In this document: positions 7,999 through 15,492 of the stretch, in pieces
Layout of the letters: each line of letters begins with the position of its first letter
Numbering within the stretch: the first letter of the stretch is position 1
Assembly: GCA_031266075.1 (NCBI GenBank)
Contig: JAISBS010000047.1
Coordinates: 1-40,395 of the forward strand
Length of the DNA: 40,395 nucleotides
Direction: 5' to 3'
From: Treponema sp.
GTDB taxonomy: Bacteria > Spirochaetota > Spirochaetia > Treponematales > Breznakiellaceae
The notes under the pieces: model-generated
Told to the model about the DNA's origin: nothing
The model's database searches: none
Seen by the model: the letters and a program-made list of their open reading frames with translations, nothing else
Translations under genes and position numbers: made by a program

Positions 7999-9127
7999 GC
8001 GCGGCCTCCTCACTGCGTTGATCTTTTTTGTGCTGGAACACCAGGCCGTTCAGCCGCTGGAGGAATTCGTCGATAGACTGTTCGGTCCGGGTGGTATAGG
8101 TTGAATACCCGTAACTGATCGACAGGGTGTACTGGCGGTCCGGCTTCCGGTTGTTGCTTTCCAGCGTCCGCAGCACCCTGGCCAAAAGTTTTTCAATGTC
8201 AAATTTTGCTTTGATGGCGATAAGGAATTCGTCCCCGCCGATCCGGGCCAGAAAGTCGGACTGGCGGGAGCATTTTTTCAGGATTTCCGCCATTTCCGCC
8301 AGCGCCTGATCCCCCACGTCCTGTCCGTGGGCGTCGTTTATTTTTTTCAGGCCGTTGATGTCAAAGAGGGCCATGGCGTAGGTCTGCTTACTCCCCATCC
8401 GGTTAAGCTGGGCAATAAATTCGGAAAAGCTGGAACGGTTCCCGATCCCGGTCATGTTGTCCTGGGTGGTATCGCTGCGGATGATATAAAAATACCCGTA
8501 CAAAAGGCCCCCGGTGAAAAAGGCCCAGATCAGGTGGCCCCCGGTGAAAACCATGTCCAGCGCCGCCCCCGATCCGATGAGGACGGCGAAAAAAATCACC
8601 AGACTGATATGCGCCGCCGTAAGATTTTTGGCCGAAAGGAGCAGATCGATAATCACCATCAGAATGGCGATATAGCTCAGGTAGAAACGGATCAGAAACA
8701 TACTGCCGTTTACAAAACGGTTGTCCCCGTCGATGTAAAAATAAAAGCCGAAAAATATGTTAATCACCATGATGATGACATTCAGGGCCATAATGCCCAG
8801 GACGATATACAAAAACTTTTTGATCCGGGCGTTGTTTTTGTTGGCAATGTAGTCGATAAACACCGCGGCCAGATAATAGGACAGGTTTTGAAAAATAAAA
8901 AATATATTATTTATTATATAGAGCAAAACCCGGATTGCCCCGCCTGGCCTGCCATCCAGAACCGAAGCGGCAAAACTGGTAAGAATCGCGGTAAAAATGG
9001 AGATCAGAACCGAAAGGTACAGCCGTCGCTGAAAATGATCGGTGTTTGCTTTGCTCAGGTAGTCAATCAGGATCAGCACCAGAACAAGGCCGGTGGCAAG
9101 GGGCGGGTACAGGGCGCTGCTGGTCAT
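7988..9127 (-). CDS. Membrane-anchored GGDEF diguanylate cyclase
   Basis: The product has 379 residues. An N-terminal membrane region (about 1-215) holds six or seven hydrophobic helices; the C-terminal GGDEF domain (about 218-370) has an intact GGDEF (297-301) within LARIGGDEFLIA and an inhibitory I-site RQSD (288-291) at the correct five-residue spacing. It should make cyclic di-GMP from two GTP with product inhibition. The membrane sensor is not a family I recognise. GGAAGGAA precedes the ATG at 9127. The gene overlaps ffh downstream, an unusual partnership. Confidence 0.9.
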   Translation of the reverse strand: MTSSALYPPLATGLVLVLILIDYLSKANTDHFQRRLYLSVLISIFTAILTSFAASVLDGRPGGAIRVLLYIINNIFFIFQNLSYYLAAVFIDYIANKNNARIKKFLYIVLGIMALNVIIMVINIFFGFYFYIDGDNRFVNGSMFLIRFYLSYIAILMVIIDLLLSAKNLTAAHISLVIFFAVLIGSGAALDMVFTGGHLIWAFFTGGLLYGYFYIIRSDTTQDNMTGIGNRSSFSEFIAQLNRMGSKQTYAMALFDINGLKKINDAHGQDVGDQALAEMAEILKKCSRQSDFLARIGGDEFLIAIKAKFDIEKLLARVLRTLESNNRKPDRQYTLSISYGYSTYTTRTEQSIDEFLQRLNGLVFQHKKDQRSEEAALAR

Positions 9128-9150
9128 AGCGGTTCCTTCCTTTTTTAGCG

Positions 9151-9186
9151 ATTAGAGTTGTTCAGAAACTTCAGGTTCTGAACAAC
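9151..9186. repeat. Hairpin repeat, TTCA-tip family (copy A)
   Basis: GTTGTTCAGAA (9157-9167) and its exact complement (9176-9186) form an 11-bp stem. The tip reads GAAACTTCAGGTTC. It lies between gpsA and the cyclase gene, shares the flank ATTAGAGTTGTT with the copy at 33101, and has no U tract on either strand. Confidence 0.8.
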
Positions 9187-9194
9187 TTCCGCCA

Positions 9195-10271
9195 TTATAA
9201 TTCATTGAGAAAATTTTGCAAAAAATCAAGCGGTTCGATTTCCCGGTTCAAAATCTGGTAGAGCCCCACGGAAACGGGCATCTTCAGTTTGAATTTGCCG
9301 GCCAGGGTGTTTACATATTTCGCCGCTGCCACCCCTTCGGGGAGGTAGCCGATTTCGTCGAGCCGCTCCAGCAGGTCTTCGAGACTGCGGTAGGGTTCGA
9401 GGATTTTTTTCTCGATAATTTCCCTGCCAAAACGCCGGTTCCGGCCAAAAACCGAACGGCAGGTTACGTCCAGATCCCCGATGCCCGAAATCGAGGTAAA
9501 GGTTTCCGGGTGGGTGGCCCCCATGGCCCGGCCCAGGGTCTGAATTTCGTTGAGCCCCGCGGCCAAAAGCAGGGATTCGGTGCCGTCTCCGAACATCTCC
9601 CCGGAATCTTCCCGGTTTTTTATGGCGTCCATCATGCCAAAGGCAATGGCGATGACGTTTTTCGCCGCCGCCGCCACCTGGACTCCCCGGACATCAAACG
9701 AGGAAAACACAAAAAGCCGTTTGCTTTTTAACAGGTCCCGGAACCGGAAGGAATTTTTCGCGTTCTCGCTGGCCGCAATCAGTCCGGTGATTTTCCCCCG
9801 GCTTACTTCCTCCGCGTGGCTGGGCCCGGCGATATACACCAGAGACTGACGGTAAAAACCGGGGAGGTAATCTTCCAGCGTTTCCAGGATCAGCCGGGGG
9901 CCGCCGCGAGCGGAGTCAAGAAAGCCCTTGGTAATGACGGCAATGGCGCTTTCCCCTTCCCGGATCGAAGGGACCGAAAGGATCTGCTTGACCGTATCCA
10001 GCAGGTACAGGGACGGCGTGGCCAGAATGAGGAATTCCCGGCCCCCGGCGGCCTCCTCAATATCCGTAGTGGCCCGCAGGGTGGGGGGCAGCCGCACATC
10101 CGGGAGGAACCGGGAATTTTCGTGCCGGACATTAATGTCATCGGCAGTTACATCTCCCCGGCTCCAGAGGATCACTTCCCGTCCCTTGTCGGCAATAACC
10201 TTGGCCAGCGCGGTTCCCCAGGCCCCGGCGCCCAGCACGGCCACCGGAGCGGAAGGGTGGTTTAAAACCAT
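9195..10271 (-). CDS. gpsA: Glycerol-3-phosphate dehydrogenase [NAD(P)+]
   Basis: The product has 358 residues. The N-terminal Rossmann motif VLGAGAWGTALAKVIADKG binds NAD(P)H; IAGPSHAEEVSRG and VAAAAKNVIAIAFG carry the conserved substrate and catalytic lysine region (AAAKN); GIGDLDVTCRSVFGRNRRFG is the family signature. The enzyme reduces dihydroxyacetone phosphate to sn-glycerol-3-phosphate for phospholipid synthesis. Length is slightly above the usual 330-340. The start overlaps the end of ndk by 10 nt, so the two are probably co-transcribed and coupled. Confidence 0.95.
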   Translation of the reverse strand: MVLNHPSAPVAVLGAGAWGTALAKVIADKGREVILWSRGDVTADDINVRHENSRFLPDVRLPPTLRATTDIEEAAGGREFLILATPSLYLLDTVKQILSVPSIREGESAIAVITKGFLDSARGGPRLILETLEDYLPGFYRQSLVYIAGPSHAEEVSRGKITGLIAASENAKNSFRFRDLLKSKRLFVFSSFDVRGVQVAAAAKNVIAIAFGMMDAIKNREDSGEMFGDGTESLLLAAGLNEIQTLGRAMGATHPETFTSISGIGDLDVTCRSVFGRNRRFGREIIEKKILEPYRSLEDLLERLDEIGYLPEGVAAAKYVNTLAGKFKLKMPVSVGLYQILNREIEPLDFLQNFLNEL

Positions 10272-10705
10272 GCCTGGTTTCCATCCTCCCAGGGGAATAT
10301 TTCACCGGCTTTGAAAAAGAGGGCGCACTCCCGTTCCGAACTGGCGGAAGAATCGGAGGCGTGGACAATGTTCAATTGGGTCTGGGCGGCGTAATCCCCC
10401 CGAATAGTACCCGGCAGCGCATCCTGGAGCTTCGTCAGGCCCGCCAGCCGCCGAACCACGGAAATGGCCTCGTTCCCCTCCAGAATCAGGGCGATAATCG
10501 GCCCGGAGAGGGTGTATTCCACCAGGGAGCCGAAAAAGGGCTTTTCCCGGTGTTCGGCGTAATGAGCTTCCGCCGTGGCTCCGTCCAGTTTGACCAGTTT
10601 AAGGGCAATGATTTTCAGTCCCTTCCGCTCAAAACGGCTCAATACCTCGCCGACTATCCGCCGCTGGAGACAGCCGGGTTTTAATAAAACAAGCGTTCTT
10701 TCCAT
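10262..10705 (-). CDS. ndk: Nucleoside diphosphate kinase
   Basis: The product has 147 residues, the normal NDK length. MERTLVLLKPGCLQR is the N-terminal strand with the conserved lysine; NIVHASDSSASSERE contains the catalytic histidine (about residue 115) that carries the phosphate between nucleotides. The enzyme balances NTP and dNTP pools. No Shine-Dalgarno site precedes the ATG; an extended -10 (TGCTATACT) ends 6 nt before it, so the mRNA is probably leaderless. gpsA overlaps its 3' end. Confidence 0.95.
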   Translation of the reverse strand: MERTLVLLKPGCLQRRIVGEVLSRFERKGLKIIALKLVKLDGATAEAHYAEHREKPFFGSLVEYTLSGPIIALILEGNEAISVVRRLAGLTKLQDALPGTIRGDYAAQTQLNIVHASDSSASSERECALFFKAGEIFPWEDGNQAWF

Positions 10706-10711
10706 GGGGCC

Positions 10712-10717
10712 AGTATA
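10712..10717 (-). promoter_or_regulatory. -10 element of ndk, 6 nt from the start codon
   Basis: On the minus strand TGC-TATACT-GGCCCC-ATG: an extended -10 with exactly 6 nt to the ndk start. Initiation would fall on the A of ATG. Confidence 0.55.
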
Positions 10718-10763
10718 GCATACTTTGGGTGTTTGTGAAACGTCCCGCGGCGGCGGGCGGCTT

Positions 10764-10889
10764 CAGACAGTTTCAGACTGTCTGAGACTGCCGGGCGGCC
10801 TCGCACAATGGGCGGCGGGGGTTATGGTATTATTTTTTGATAAAATAATACCATAGCCTTTTCCAAAACCTCTGTTTTTGGGAAAGGCT
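10764..10889. repeat. Cluster of three palindromes between trpS and ndk
   Basis: Three hairpins lie in the 190-bp gap: CAGACAGT/ACTGTCTG (10764-10784); ATGGTATTATTTT and its complement (10824-10836/10842-10854) with a 5-nt loop; and, directly adjacent, AGCCTTTTCCAAAAC with its near complement (10855-10889), tip CTCT. The last has the AAAC-N4-GTTT tip of the hairpin family. None is followed by a U tract, so they are not standard terminators. The rest of the gap shows nothing recognisable. Confidence 0.7.
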
Positions 10890-10895
10890 CACCAT

Positions 10896-11888
10896 TCATC
10901 CGATCCCCGCAGCCCGGCGGAACCGCTGTACCGTGGCAGCGGCGATGGGCCGGGCTTTTTCCGCCCCCCGGGACAGCACGGCATCCAGGCCCGCCGGGTC
11001 CCCCATGATGGCGTTGAACCGCTCCCGCAGAGGGGCAAGCTCCCGGTTCACCACCCGGAAAAGTTCTTCTTTGGCCTCTCCCCAGCCCATGCCCCCCTCC
11101 CGGTAGCGGGCGGACAGGGCCTTTTGCTCCGCTTCGGAGGCGAACAGTTTGTAGAGCAGATATATCTGGGATGTTTCCGGGTCTTTGGGCTCCCCGATCC
11201 CCTGGGAATTGGTCACAATCCGCATGATGAGCGTGCGGAGTTCCTTTTCCGGCGCGAAGAGGGGAATGACATTGCCGTAGCTTTTGCTCATTTTTCGCCC
11301 GTCCAGCCCCGGCACTACCGCCACCGATTCCCGTACCGCGGCCCGGGGCACTTTCAGAACTTCGGTTTTATAGTTGAAATTCACCGCCTGGGCGATGTCC
11401 TGGGCCATCTCCACGTGTTGCACCTGATCCTTCCCCACGGGAACCACATCCGCGTTAAACAGGATGATGTCCGCCGCCATAAGAACCGGGTAGGTAAAAA
11501 GCCCCATGTTGATCCCCGCGTCGGGGTCGTCGTTCTTTTCGGTATTTTCCTGCACCGCCGCCTTGTAGGCGTGGGCCCGGTTCATCAGGCCTTTGGCGGT
11601 AAAGGCCATAAGCATGGCGGCCAGTTCAAAGGTTTCGGGCACCGAGCTTTGGCGGTAAAAGATAACCCGCTCCGGGTCCAGCCCTGCGGCAAGCCAGCCC
11701 GCCGCCACCTCCCGGATGCAGGCGGAAAGTTCCTTGGGGTCCTTCATGGTGTTGAGGGCGTGGTAATCGGCGATAAAGTACCGGGTTTCGTATTCCCGGG
11801 TCAGTTCCAGGGCCGGCTTAATGGCCCCGAAATAATTGCCGATGTGGAGTATGCCGGTGGGTTTTATCCCGGTAAGCGCGATTTTCAT
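10896..11888 (-). CDS. trpS: Tryptophanyl-tRNA synthetase
   Basis: The product has 330 residues, the compact bacterial type. Class I signatures are present: TGILHIGNYFGAI (HIGH-like) near residue 11-22 and GRKMSKSYGN (KMSKS) near 195. It charges tRNA-Trp with tryptophan. The ATG at 11888 lacks a Shine-Dalgarno site and follows AATACT by 7 nt, with TTCACC 17 nt further upstream, so a leaderless message is likely. It is separated from coaW (upstream) by 41 nt and from ndk by the palindrome cluster. Confidence 0.96.
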   Translation of the reverse strand: MKIALTGIKPTGILHIGNYFGAIKPALELTREYETRYFIADYHALNTMKDPKELSACIREVAAGWLAAGLDPERVIFYRQSSVPETFELAAMLMAFTAKGLMNRAHAYKAAVQENTEKNDDPDAGINMGLFTYPVLMAADIILFNADVVPVGKDQVQHVEMAQDIAQAVNFNYKTEVLKVPRAAVRESVAVVPGLDGRKMSKSYGNVIPLFAPEKELRTLIMRIVTNSQGIGEPKDPETSQIYLLYKLFASEAEQKALSARYREGGMGWGEAKEELFRVVNRELAPLRERFNAIMGDPAGLDAVLSRGAEKARPIAAATVQRFRRAAGIG

Positions 11889-11895
11889 GGGGCCC

Positions 11896-11924
11896 AGTAT
11901 TCCATGTTTGGAGGAAAAGGTGAA
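11896..11924 (-). promoter_or_regulatory. trpS promoter giving a leaderless transcript
   Basis: Minus strand: TTCACC (11924-11919), 17-nt spacer, AATACT (11901-11896) preceded by TGG as an extended -10, then 7 nt to the ATG. Confidence 0.55.
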
Positions 11925-11929
11925 GGGGA

Positions 11930-12763
11930 CTATTGCGCCGGCCCGGATTTCCCCGCCTTCCAGGAAAGCCCGGCGCCGACGGCGGTACTGTATTCCGCGT
12001 CCTGGGGGTACTCGAAGCTTATGCCGTACATTTTGGTAATGATCGAGAGGATTTTTCTGCCGATGAGATTTTTGCTGCCGTTTCCGGTAACTACCACCTG
12101 GCCGACGTTTCGGCTTTTGGCGGCAAAGACCGACAACATTCCGATCACCTGATACACCAGGTTGACGATTCCCAGGGCAATGTCCCCGCTTCCGGCGGTA
12201 TCCAGCATTTTGCCGAAATTCGAGGCTGTGGATTCCTTGTTCAAAAAACTGATGTCGGTCTCCATAATATCTTCCAGCAGCAGGTCCACCTGGTTGAGGT
12301 TTCCTGTTTCCGCCAGTTTCATGATTCCGTTAAAGTCCGTGATAGGGAGAAGTTTTTTCGCCAATCCCAGGATGGTTCCCCCGCCGACACCGGAGCCGCC
12401 GATGTGGGAGATTCCCGCCGGGCCGGCCTCGATAATGGCGGTTCCCGTTCCGATATTGGCGATGATGATATGATCCCGCCCGGAAAAGAAAATTCCCCCG
12501 ATGCCGATGGCCTGGATCTCGTCGATCCGCACGGTGGGGATGCCGAATATGTCGTTTTTGATCTTCGACGCCCCCGCGCCGGTAATCATGATCCCCTGGA
12601 TGTCCCCCATCTTCATTTCGTTTTCGACGATCATCTTGCCCAGGGCCCCGGTGGCGGAGGTTACCGCATCGGAAGCTTTGGTTTTGATCTTCCGCACGAA
12701 GCTGCCGTTTTCGATGGAGACTGCCTTGGTGGTGGTGCTGCCGATGTCGATGCCGATAATCAT
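11930..12763 (-). CDS. coaW: Type II pantothenate kinase
   Basis: The product has 277 residues of the ASKHA kinase fold. IIGIDIGSTTTKAVSIENG is the phosphate-1 motif, IANIGTGTAII the phosphate-2 motif, HIGGSGVGGGTILGLAKKLL the PanK-II signature, and VVVTGNGS the adenosine motif. This layout matches the CoaW/PanK-II type that phosphorylates pantothenate in the first step of coenzyme A synthesis. A BadF-type activator is less likely because there are no cluster cysteines. The ATG follows a perfect TATAAT by 6 nt without a Shine-Dalgarno site. Confidence 0.85.
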   Translation of the reverse strand: MIIGIDIGSTTTKAVSIENGSFVRKIKTKASDAVTSATGALGKMIVENEMKMGDIQGIMITGAGASKIKNDIFGIPTVRIDEIQAIGIGGIFFSGRDHIIIANIGTGTAIIEAGPAGISHIGGSGVGGGTILGLAKKLLPITDFNGIMKLAETGNLNQVDLLLEDIMETDISFLNKESTASNFGKMLDTAGSGDIALGIVNLVYQVIGMLSVFAAKSRNVGQVVVTGNGSKNLIGRKILSIITKMYGISFEYPQDAEYSTAVGAGLSWKAGKSGPAQ

Positions 12764-12769
12764 AGGGTT

Positions 12770-12775
12770 ATTATA
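12770..12775 (-). promoter_or_regulatory. -10 element of coaW, 6 nt from the start codon
   Basis: Minus strand: TATAAT (12775-12770), then AACCCT, then the ATG at 12763. The upstream bases are AT-rich and no clear -35 is seen. It overlaps the end of the membrane-protein gene at 12771. Confidence 0.55.
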
Positions 12776-13253
12776 CCTTTTTTATAAAAATATGCAGGGC
12801 TCCGATTCCCAACAGCATGACGGCGCTTACTATGGCTCCCGCGGCGGCAACCCCCAGGATCACCGCCAGCAGGGTTTTCCCCCGGGGAAGGCCCAGCACC
12901 CAGGCGCCCAGAGTACCCGTCCATGCGCCGGTTACGGGCAGGGGTATGGCCACGAAAACCGCCACCCCCAGCCAGCCCCATTTTTCCACTCCCCCGTGGA
13001 GCTTGTTCCGGGCCCGCTCCACAAAGCGGGTAAAAAAATTTTCATACCAGGTCATCTTCAAAAAAAGCCGGTGCAGGGTGGAAAGAAAAATCCAGCAGGC
13101 CGGGGCCACCAGTGCGTTCAGCGCCGCCGCAAAGGGATAGGCCGCATACCAGGGCATCCCCTGGGCCATGGCAAAAGGAATCGCCCCCCGGAGTTCCGAA
13201 ATGGGCAGAAACGACAATAGAGCCGTCCATCCCCAAACAGCCGCATCACTCAC
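12771..13253 (-). CDS. COG2426 small membrane protein (putative small multidrug export family)
   Basis: The product is 160 residues if started at the GTG at 13253. LLSFLPISELRGAIPFAMAQG is the signature of the Sm_multidrug_ex/COG2426 family; helices lie at about 8-30, 38-60, 88-115 and 128-158. The transport claim in the family name is weakly supported, so the substrate is unknown. The frame continues upstream to a GTG at 13352, but the extra residues are not membrane-like or conserved in pattern. The GTG at 13253 overlaps (GTGA) the stop of a short frame that has a good ribosome-binding site. Confidence 0.75.
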   Translation of the reverse strand: MSDAAVWGWTALLSFLPISELRGAIPFAMAQGMPWYAAYPFAAALNALVAPACWIFLSTLHRLFLKMTWYENFFTRFVERARNKLHGGVEKWGWLGVAVFVAIPLPVTGAWTGTLGAWVLGLPRGKTLLAVILGVAAAGAIVSAVMLLGIGALHIFIKKV

Positions 13254-13333
13254 GCCCAGGCCCCCGATCTCCCGCGGACAAACCCGGTGTATGTGGCACG
13301 GACGGCCCGGATCCGGCCCTTCATATTCCGCAT
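13250..13333 (-). CDS. Possible 27-residue coupled leader peptide
   Basis: ATG at 13333 with GGGAG 6 nt upstream opens a short basic frame (MRNMKGRIRAVRATYTGFVR plus seven residues) whose TGA overlaps the GTG start of the COG2426 gene (GTGA). The arrangement fits translational coupling or a leader peptide. I recognise no homologue; chance is possible in GC-rich DNA. Confidence 0.3.
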   Translation of the reverse strand: MRNMKGRIRAVRATYTGFVRGRSGAWA

Positions 13334-13423
13334 GATTATCTCCCGTGTTCACGAACGTTGTTCAGAAACCGCATATTTTCGATTTGGAGAACAAGTCTAC
13401 TATATGCCATGCAAGCGGCCCTG

Positions 13424-13432
13424 TGCTATACT
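13424..13432 (+). promoter_or_regulatory. Extended -10 promoter of the PPOX gene
   Basis: TGC-TATACT (13424-13432) gives a start near 13439, just ahead of the ribosome-binding site at 13448. No clear -35 is present, as is usual for an extended -10. Confidence 0.4.
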
Positions 13433-13458
13433 CCGCCATGCCGGGAAAAGGGGGAATC

Positions 13459-13932
13459 ATGCGGAAAATGCGGAGGGCGGACCGGGAGCGAAGCCGGGAT
13501 TTTGCCGAAGGGGTGGTGGACAGGTGCCGGTATGCCGTCCTGGCCACGGTAAGCGATGACGAAAGCCCCTACGGTGTGCCCCTTTCCATTGTGCGGGACG
13601 GGGAACGGATCTACTTCCACTGCGCCCGGGGGGGCCACAAGATCGACAACCTGAAACGCCGGAACCGGGTCTGCCTTGTCTGCGTGGGGAATGTGGAGGA
13701 GCCGCCGGATCATTTCACCGTGGTGTATGAGTCGGCCATTGTTTTTGGCATTGCCGAAGAAGTGCTGGACGATGCGGAAAAAGTCCGGGCCCTCCGGCTT
13801 CTCTGCGAGCGCCACACCCCCGACAACATGGCGGCCTTTGACGATGAAATGGCACGGGAATACCCGGCCACCGCGGTGTGGAAAATTTATATCGAAGAAA
13901 TTTCGGGAAAAGCGCGGCCTCCCCTGAAATAG
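13459..13932 (+). CDS. Pyridoxamine 5'-phosphate oxidase-family flavin-binding protein
   Basis: The product has 157 residues. The split-barrel region CRYAVLATVSDDESPYGVPLS, IYFHCARGGHKIDNLKR and VCLVCVG matches the NimA/PPOX-like FMN-binding family, members of which reduce nitro compounds or bind flavin and heme; the true substrate is unknown. The C-terminus PATAVWKIYIEEISGKA is typical. The frame extends 38 codons upstream, but AAGGGGGA (13448-13455) just before the ATG at 13459 sets the start. It is divergent from the COG2426 gene and convergent with the nucleotidyltransferase. Confidence 0.8.
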   Translation: MRKMRRADRERSRDFAEGVVDRCRYAVLATVSDDESPYGVPLSIVRDGERIYFHCARGGHKIDNLKRRNRVCLVCVGNVEEPPDHFTVVYESAIVFGIAEEVLDDAEKVRALRLLCERHTPDNMAAFDDEMAREYPATAVWKIYIEEISGKARPPLK

Positions 13933-13933
13933 A

Positions 13934-14054
13934 TTTGTTTAAAAACTTCAGTTTTTGAACAAATCCGCTTAAAAGCAGCAAAAATGCGAAGCATTTTGCG
14001 AGACTTGTGTCGGACTTTAGTCCGCGATAACCAACCGGGTTATTGAACAAGTCC
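13934..14054. repeat. Composite palindromic element, long copy 1
   Basis: About 120 bp. It starts with a hairpin TTTGTTTAAAAAC-TTCA-GTTTTTGAACAAA, followed by CCGCTTAAAAG, a second hairpin GCAAAAATGC-GAA-GCATTTTGC, then GACTTGTG, a third hairpin CGGACTTTAGTCCG, ATAACCAACCGGGTTATT and a closing ACAAGTCC that complements GACTTGT. The whole is nearly identical to 33107-33212 except that the third hairpin is missing there. It separates two convergent genes. Confidence 0.85.
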
Positions 14055-14075
14055 AATGATAAGAGAGCCCTGGCA

Positions 14076-14999
14076 TTACCCCCACAGCGCCTGCGGATAA
14101 ACCCCCTGGGCGGTGAGGACTTCTATCCGCCTGACCGCCGCCTCTTTGTCTTCCCGGTAGGTAACGCCGAACCATTCCGAATCGGCCTGGAGAGATTTTA
14201 TTTTGATAATATTATTTTTGACAAACCAGTCCGCCGCTTTGGGGAGGTAACATTCGGCTTTGATTTGTCCTGCCATGTCCGCCGTGAAGGTTTGGAGAAA
14301 ATCGTCGAAGAAGGTTTTGAAATGGGGAAGAATGGTTTTCGGAAAACCCCAGAAGTTCATCGACACCGGGGTATCCGCGGCAAGTTCCCGCCGGGAGCCG
14401 CCGGCATTGGTGTTGAAGATGCGGCCTTCTTTTTTTTCAATGGCGGTTAGTTCGTCCACCGAGACCAGATAGCCGTTGCGAATCTCGCAGACACCCCGGG
14501 TTACCGTCCCCTGGGGACTCAGGGTTTTTTCCAGATTATAGGGCACGATGGCGGCGTCCGGTAAATCCGGGCCGCGCAGGTACGCCCCCATCACCGTAAA
14601 GGCTTCCCGCCCGTAAAAATCATCGGCGTTCAGCACCGTAAAGGGGGCGTCGATCTTGTCCGCCGCGCAGAGCAGCGCGTGGGTGGTTCCCCAGGGCTTG
14701 GTCCGTCCGGCTTTTTGGGCCTCCGCAAAGATGCCGCCGGGGATCAGGGTGTCCAGATCCTGAAAGGCCAGTTCCCAGCGTACACGGGAACCCATGCGGG
14801 CCAGCACCAGTTCCCGGAAATCTTTTTCGATGTCATGCCGGATAATAAAAACAATTTTTTCAAAACCTGACCTGAGGGCGTCGTAGACCGAATAGTCCAG
14901 AAGGACTTCGCCGTTTTTTCCAATCCGATCCATCTGCTTGAGGCCGCCATACCGGCTCCCCAGGCCCGCCGCCAATACTACCAAAACCGGTTCGTTCAT
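14076..14999 (-). CDS. Sugar-phosphate nucleotidyltransferase-like protein
   Basis: The product has 307 residues. The N-terminus VLVVLAAGLGSRYGGLKQMD is the nucleotide-binding G-x-G-x-R loop of the NTP_transferase family; FTVLNADDFYGREAF holds the metal-binding Asp. Members make NDP-sugars from sugar-1-phosphates, but the sugar cannot be told here and some relatives are uncharacterised. The frame runs 12 codons further upstream; AAAGGA before the ATG at 14999 fixes the start. The ATG overlaps the folA stop (ATGA), so it is coupled to folA although no pathway link is obvious. Confidence 0.8.
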   Translation of the reverse strand: MNEPVLVVLAAGLGSRYGGLKQMDRIGKNGEVLLDYSVYDALRSGFEKIVFIIRHDIEKDFRELVLARMGSRVRWELAFQDLDTLIPGGIFAEAQKAGRTKPWGTTHALLCAADKIDAPFTVLNADDFYGREAFTVMGAYLRGPDLPDAAIVPYNLEKTLSPQGTVTRGVCEIRNGYLVSVDELTAIEKKEGRIFNTNAGGSRRELAADTPVSMNFWGFPKTILPHFKTFFDDFLQTFTADMAGQIKAECYLPKAADWFVKNNIIKIKSLQADSEWFGVTYREDKEAAVRRIEVLTAQGVYPQALWG

Positions 15000-15484
15000 A
15001 TTGTTTCCTTTCTCGTATAGCGTACAAAGCTGCACACCGCGCCGTCCCGGACGGTGGTTTTTTCCCAGCTTTTTGAATCGATTTCCGGGAAAAAAACGTC
15101 CCCTTCGTAGCGCCCGTGGATCACCGTCAGTTCCATTTTGGTGGCCAGGGGCAGAGCTTCCCGGTAAATTGACGCGCCGCCGCAGATAAACACCTTGTCA
15201 TATCCGGCGCAAAAGGCAATGGCCCCGGACAGGGAGGGGAAAACCTCTGCCCCCTCAGGGGCCTCCTTCAGGGAGGCGGAGATGATCAGGTTTGGCCGCC
15301 GGGGCAGGGGCCGCCGGGGCAGGGAATCCCAGGTTTTACGCCCCATGATGCAGGGCCAGCCGGTGGTCAATTCCTTAAAGTGAATCATATCCTCCCGAAC
15401 AGACCAGGGGAGGGCGTTACCTCTGCCGATGATCCCGTTTTCCGCCATGGCGGCGATAATGATAATATCCTGCCGGTCTTCCAT
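14996..15484 (-). CDS. folA: Dihydrofolate reductase
   Basis: The product has 162 residues, normal for DHFR. IIIIAAMAENGIIGRGNALPW is the substrate/NADPH loop; EDMIHFKELTTG carries the active-site acid (Asp); [19 protein letters not shown] and VFICGGASIYREAL are the NADPH-binding segments. It regenerates tetrahydrofolate consumed by ThyA, whose gene lies 8 nt upstream. AGGAGG a few nt before the ATG at 15484 supports the start. Confidence 0.96.
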   Translation of the reverse strand: MEDRQDIIIIAAMAENGIIGRGNALPWSVREDMIHFKELTTGWPCIMGRKTWDSLPRRPLPRRPNLIISASLKEAPEGAEVFPSLSGAIAFCAGYDKVFICGGASIYREALPLATKMELTVIHGRYEGDVFFPEIDSKSWEKTTVRDGAVCSFVRYTRKETI

Positions 15485-15492
15485 ATCCCCTC

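Noticed and set aside
13345-13458. N-terminal extension of the PPOX protein to 13345
   Set aside because: The extension covers the promoter and a degenerate hairpin, while AAGGGGGA sits just before the ATG at 13459.
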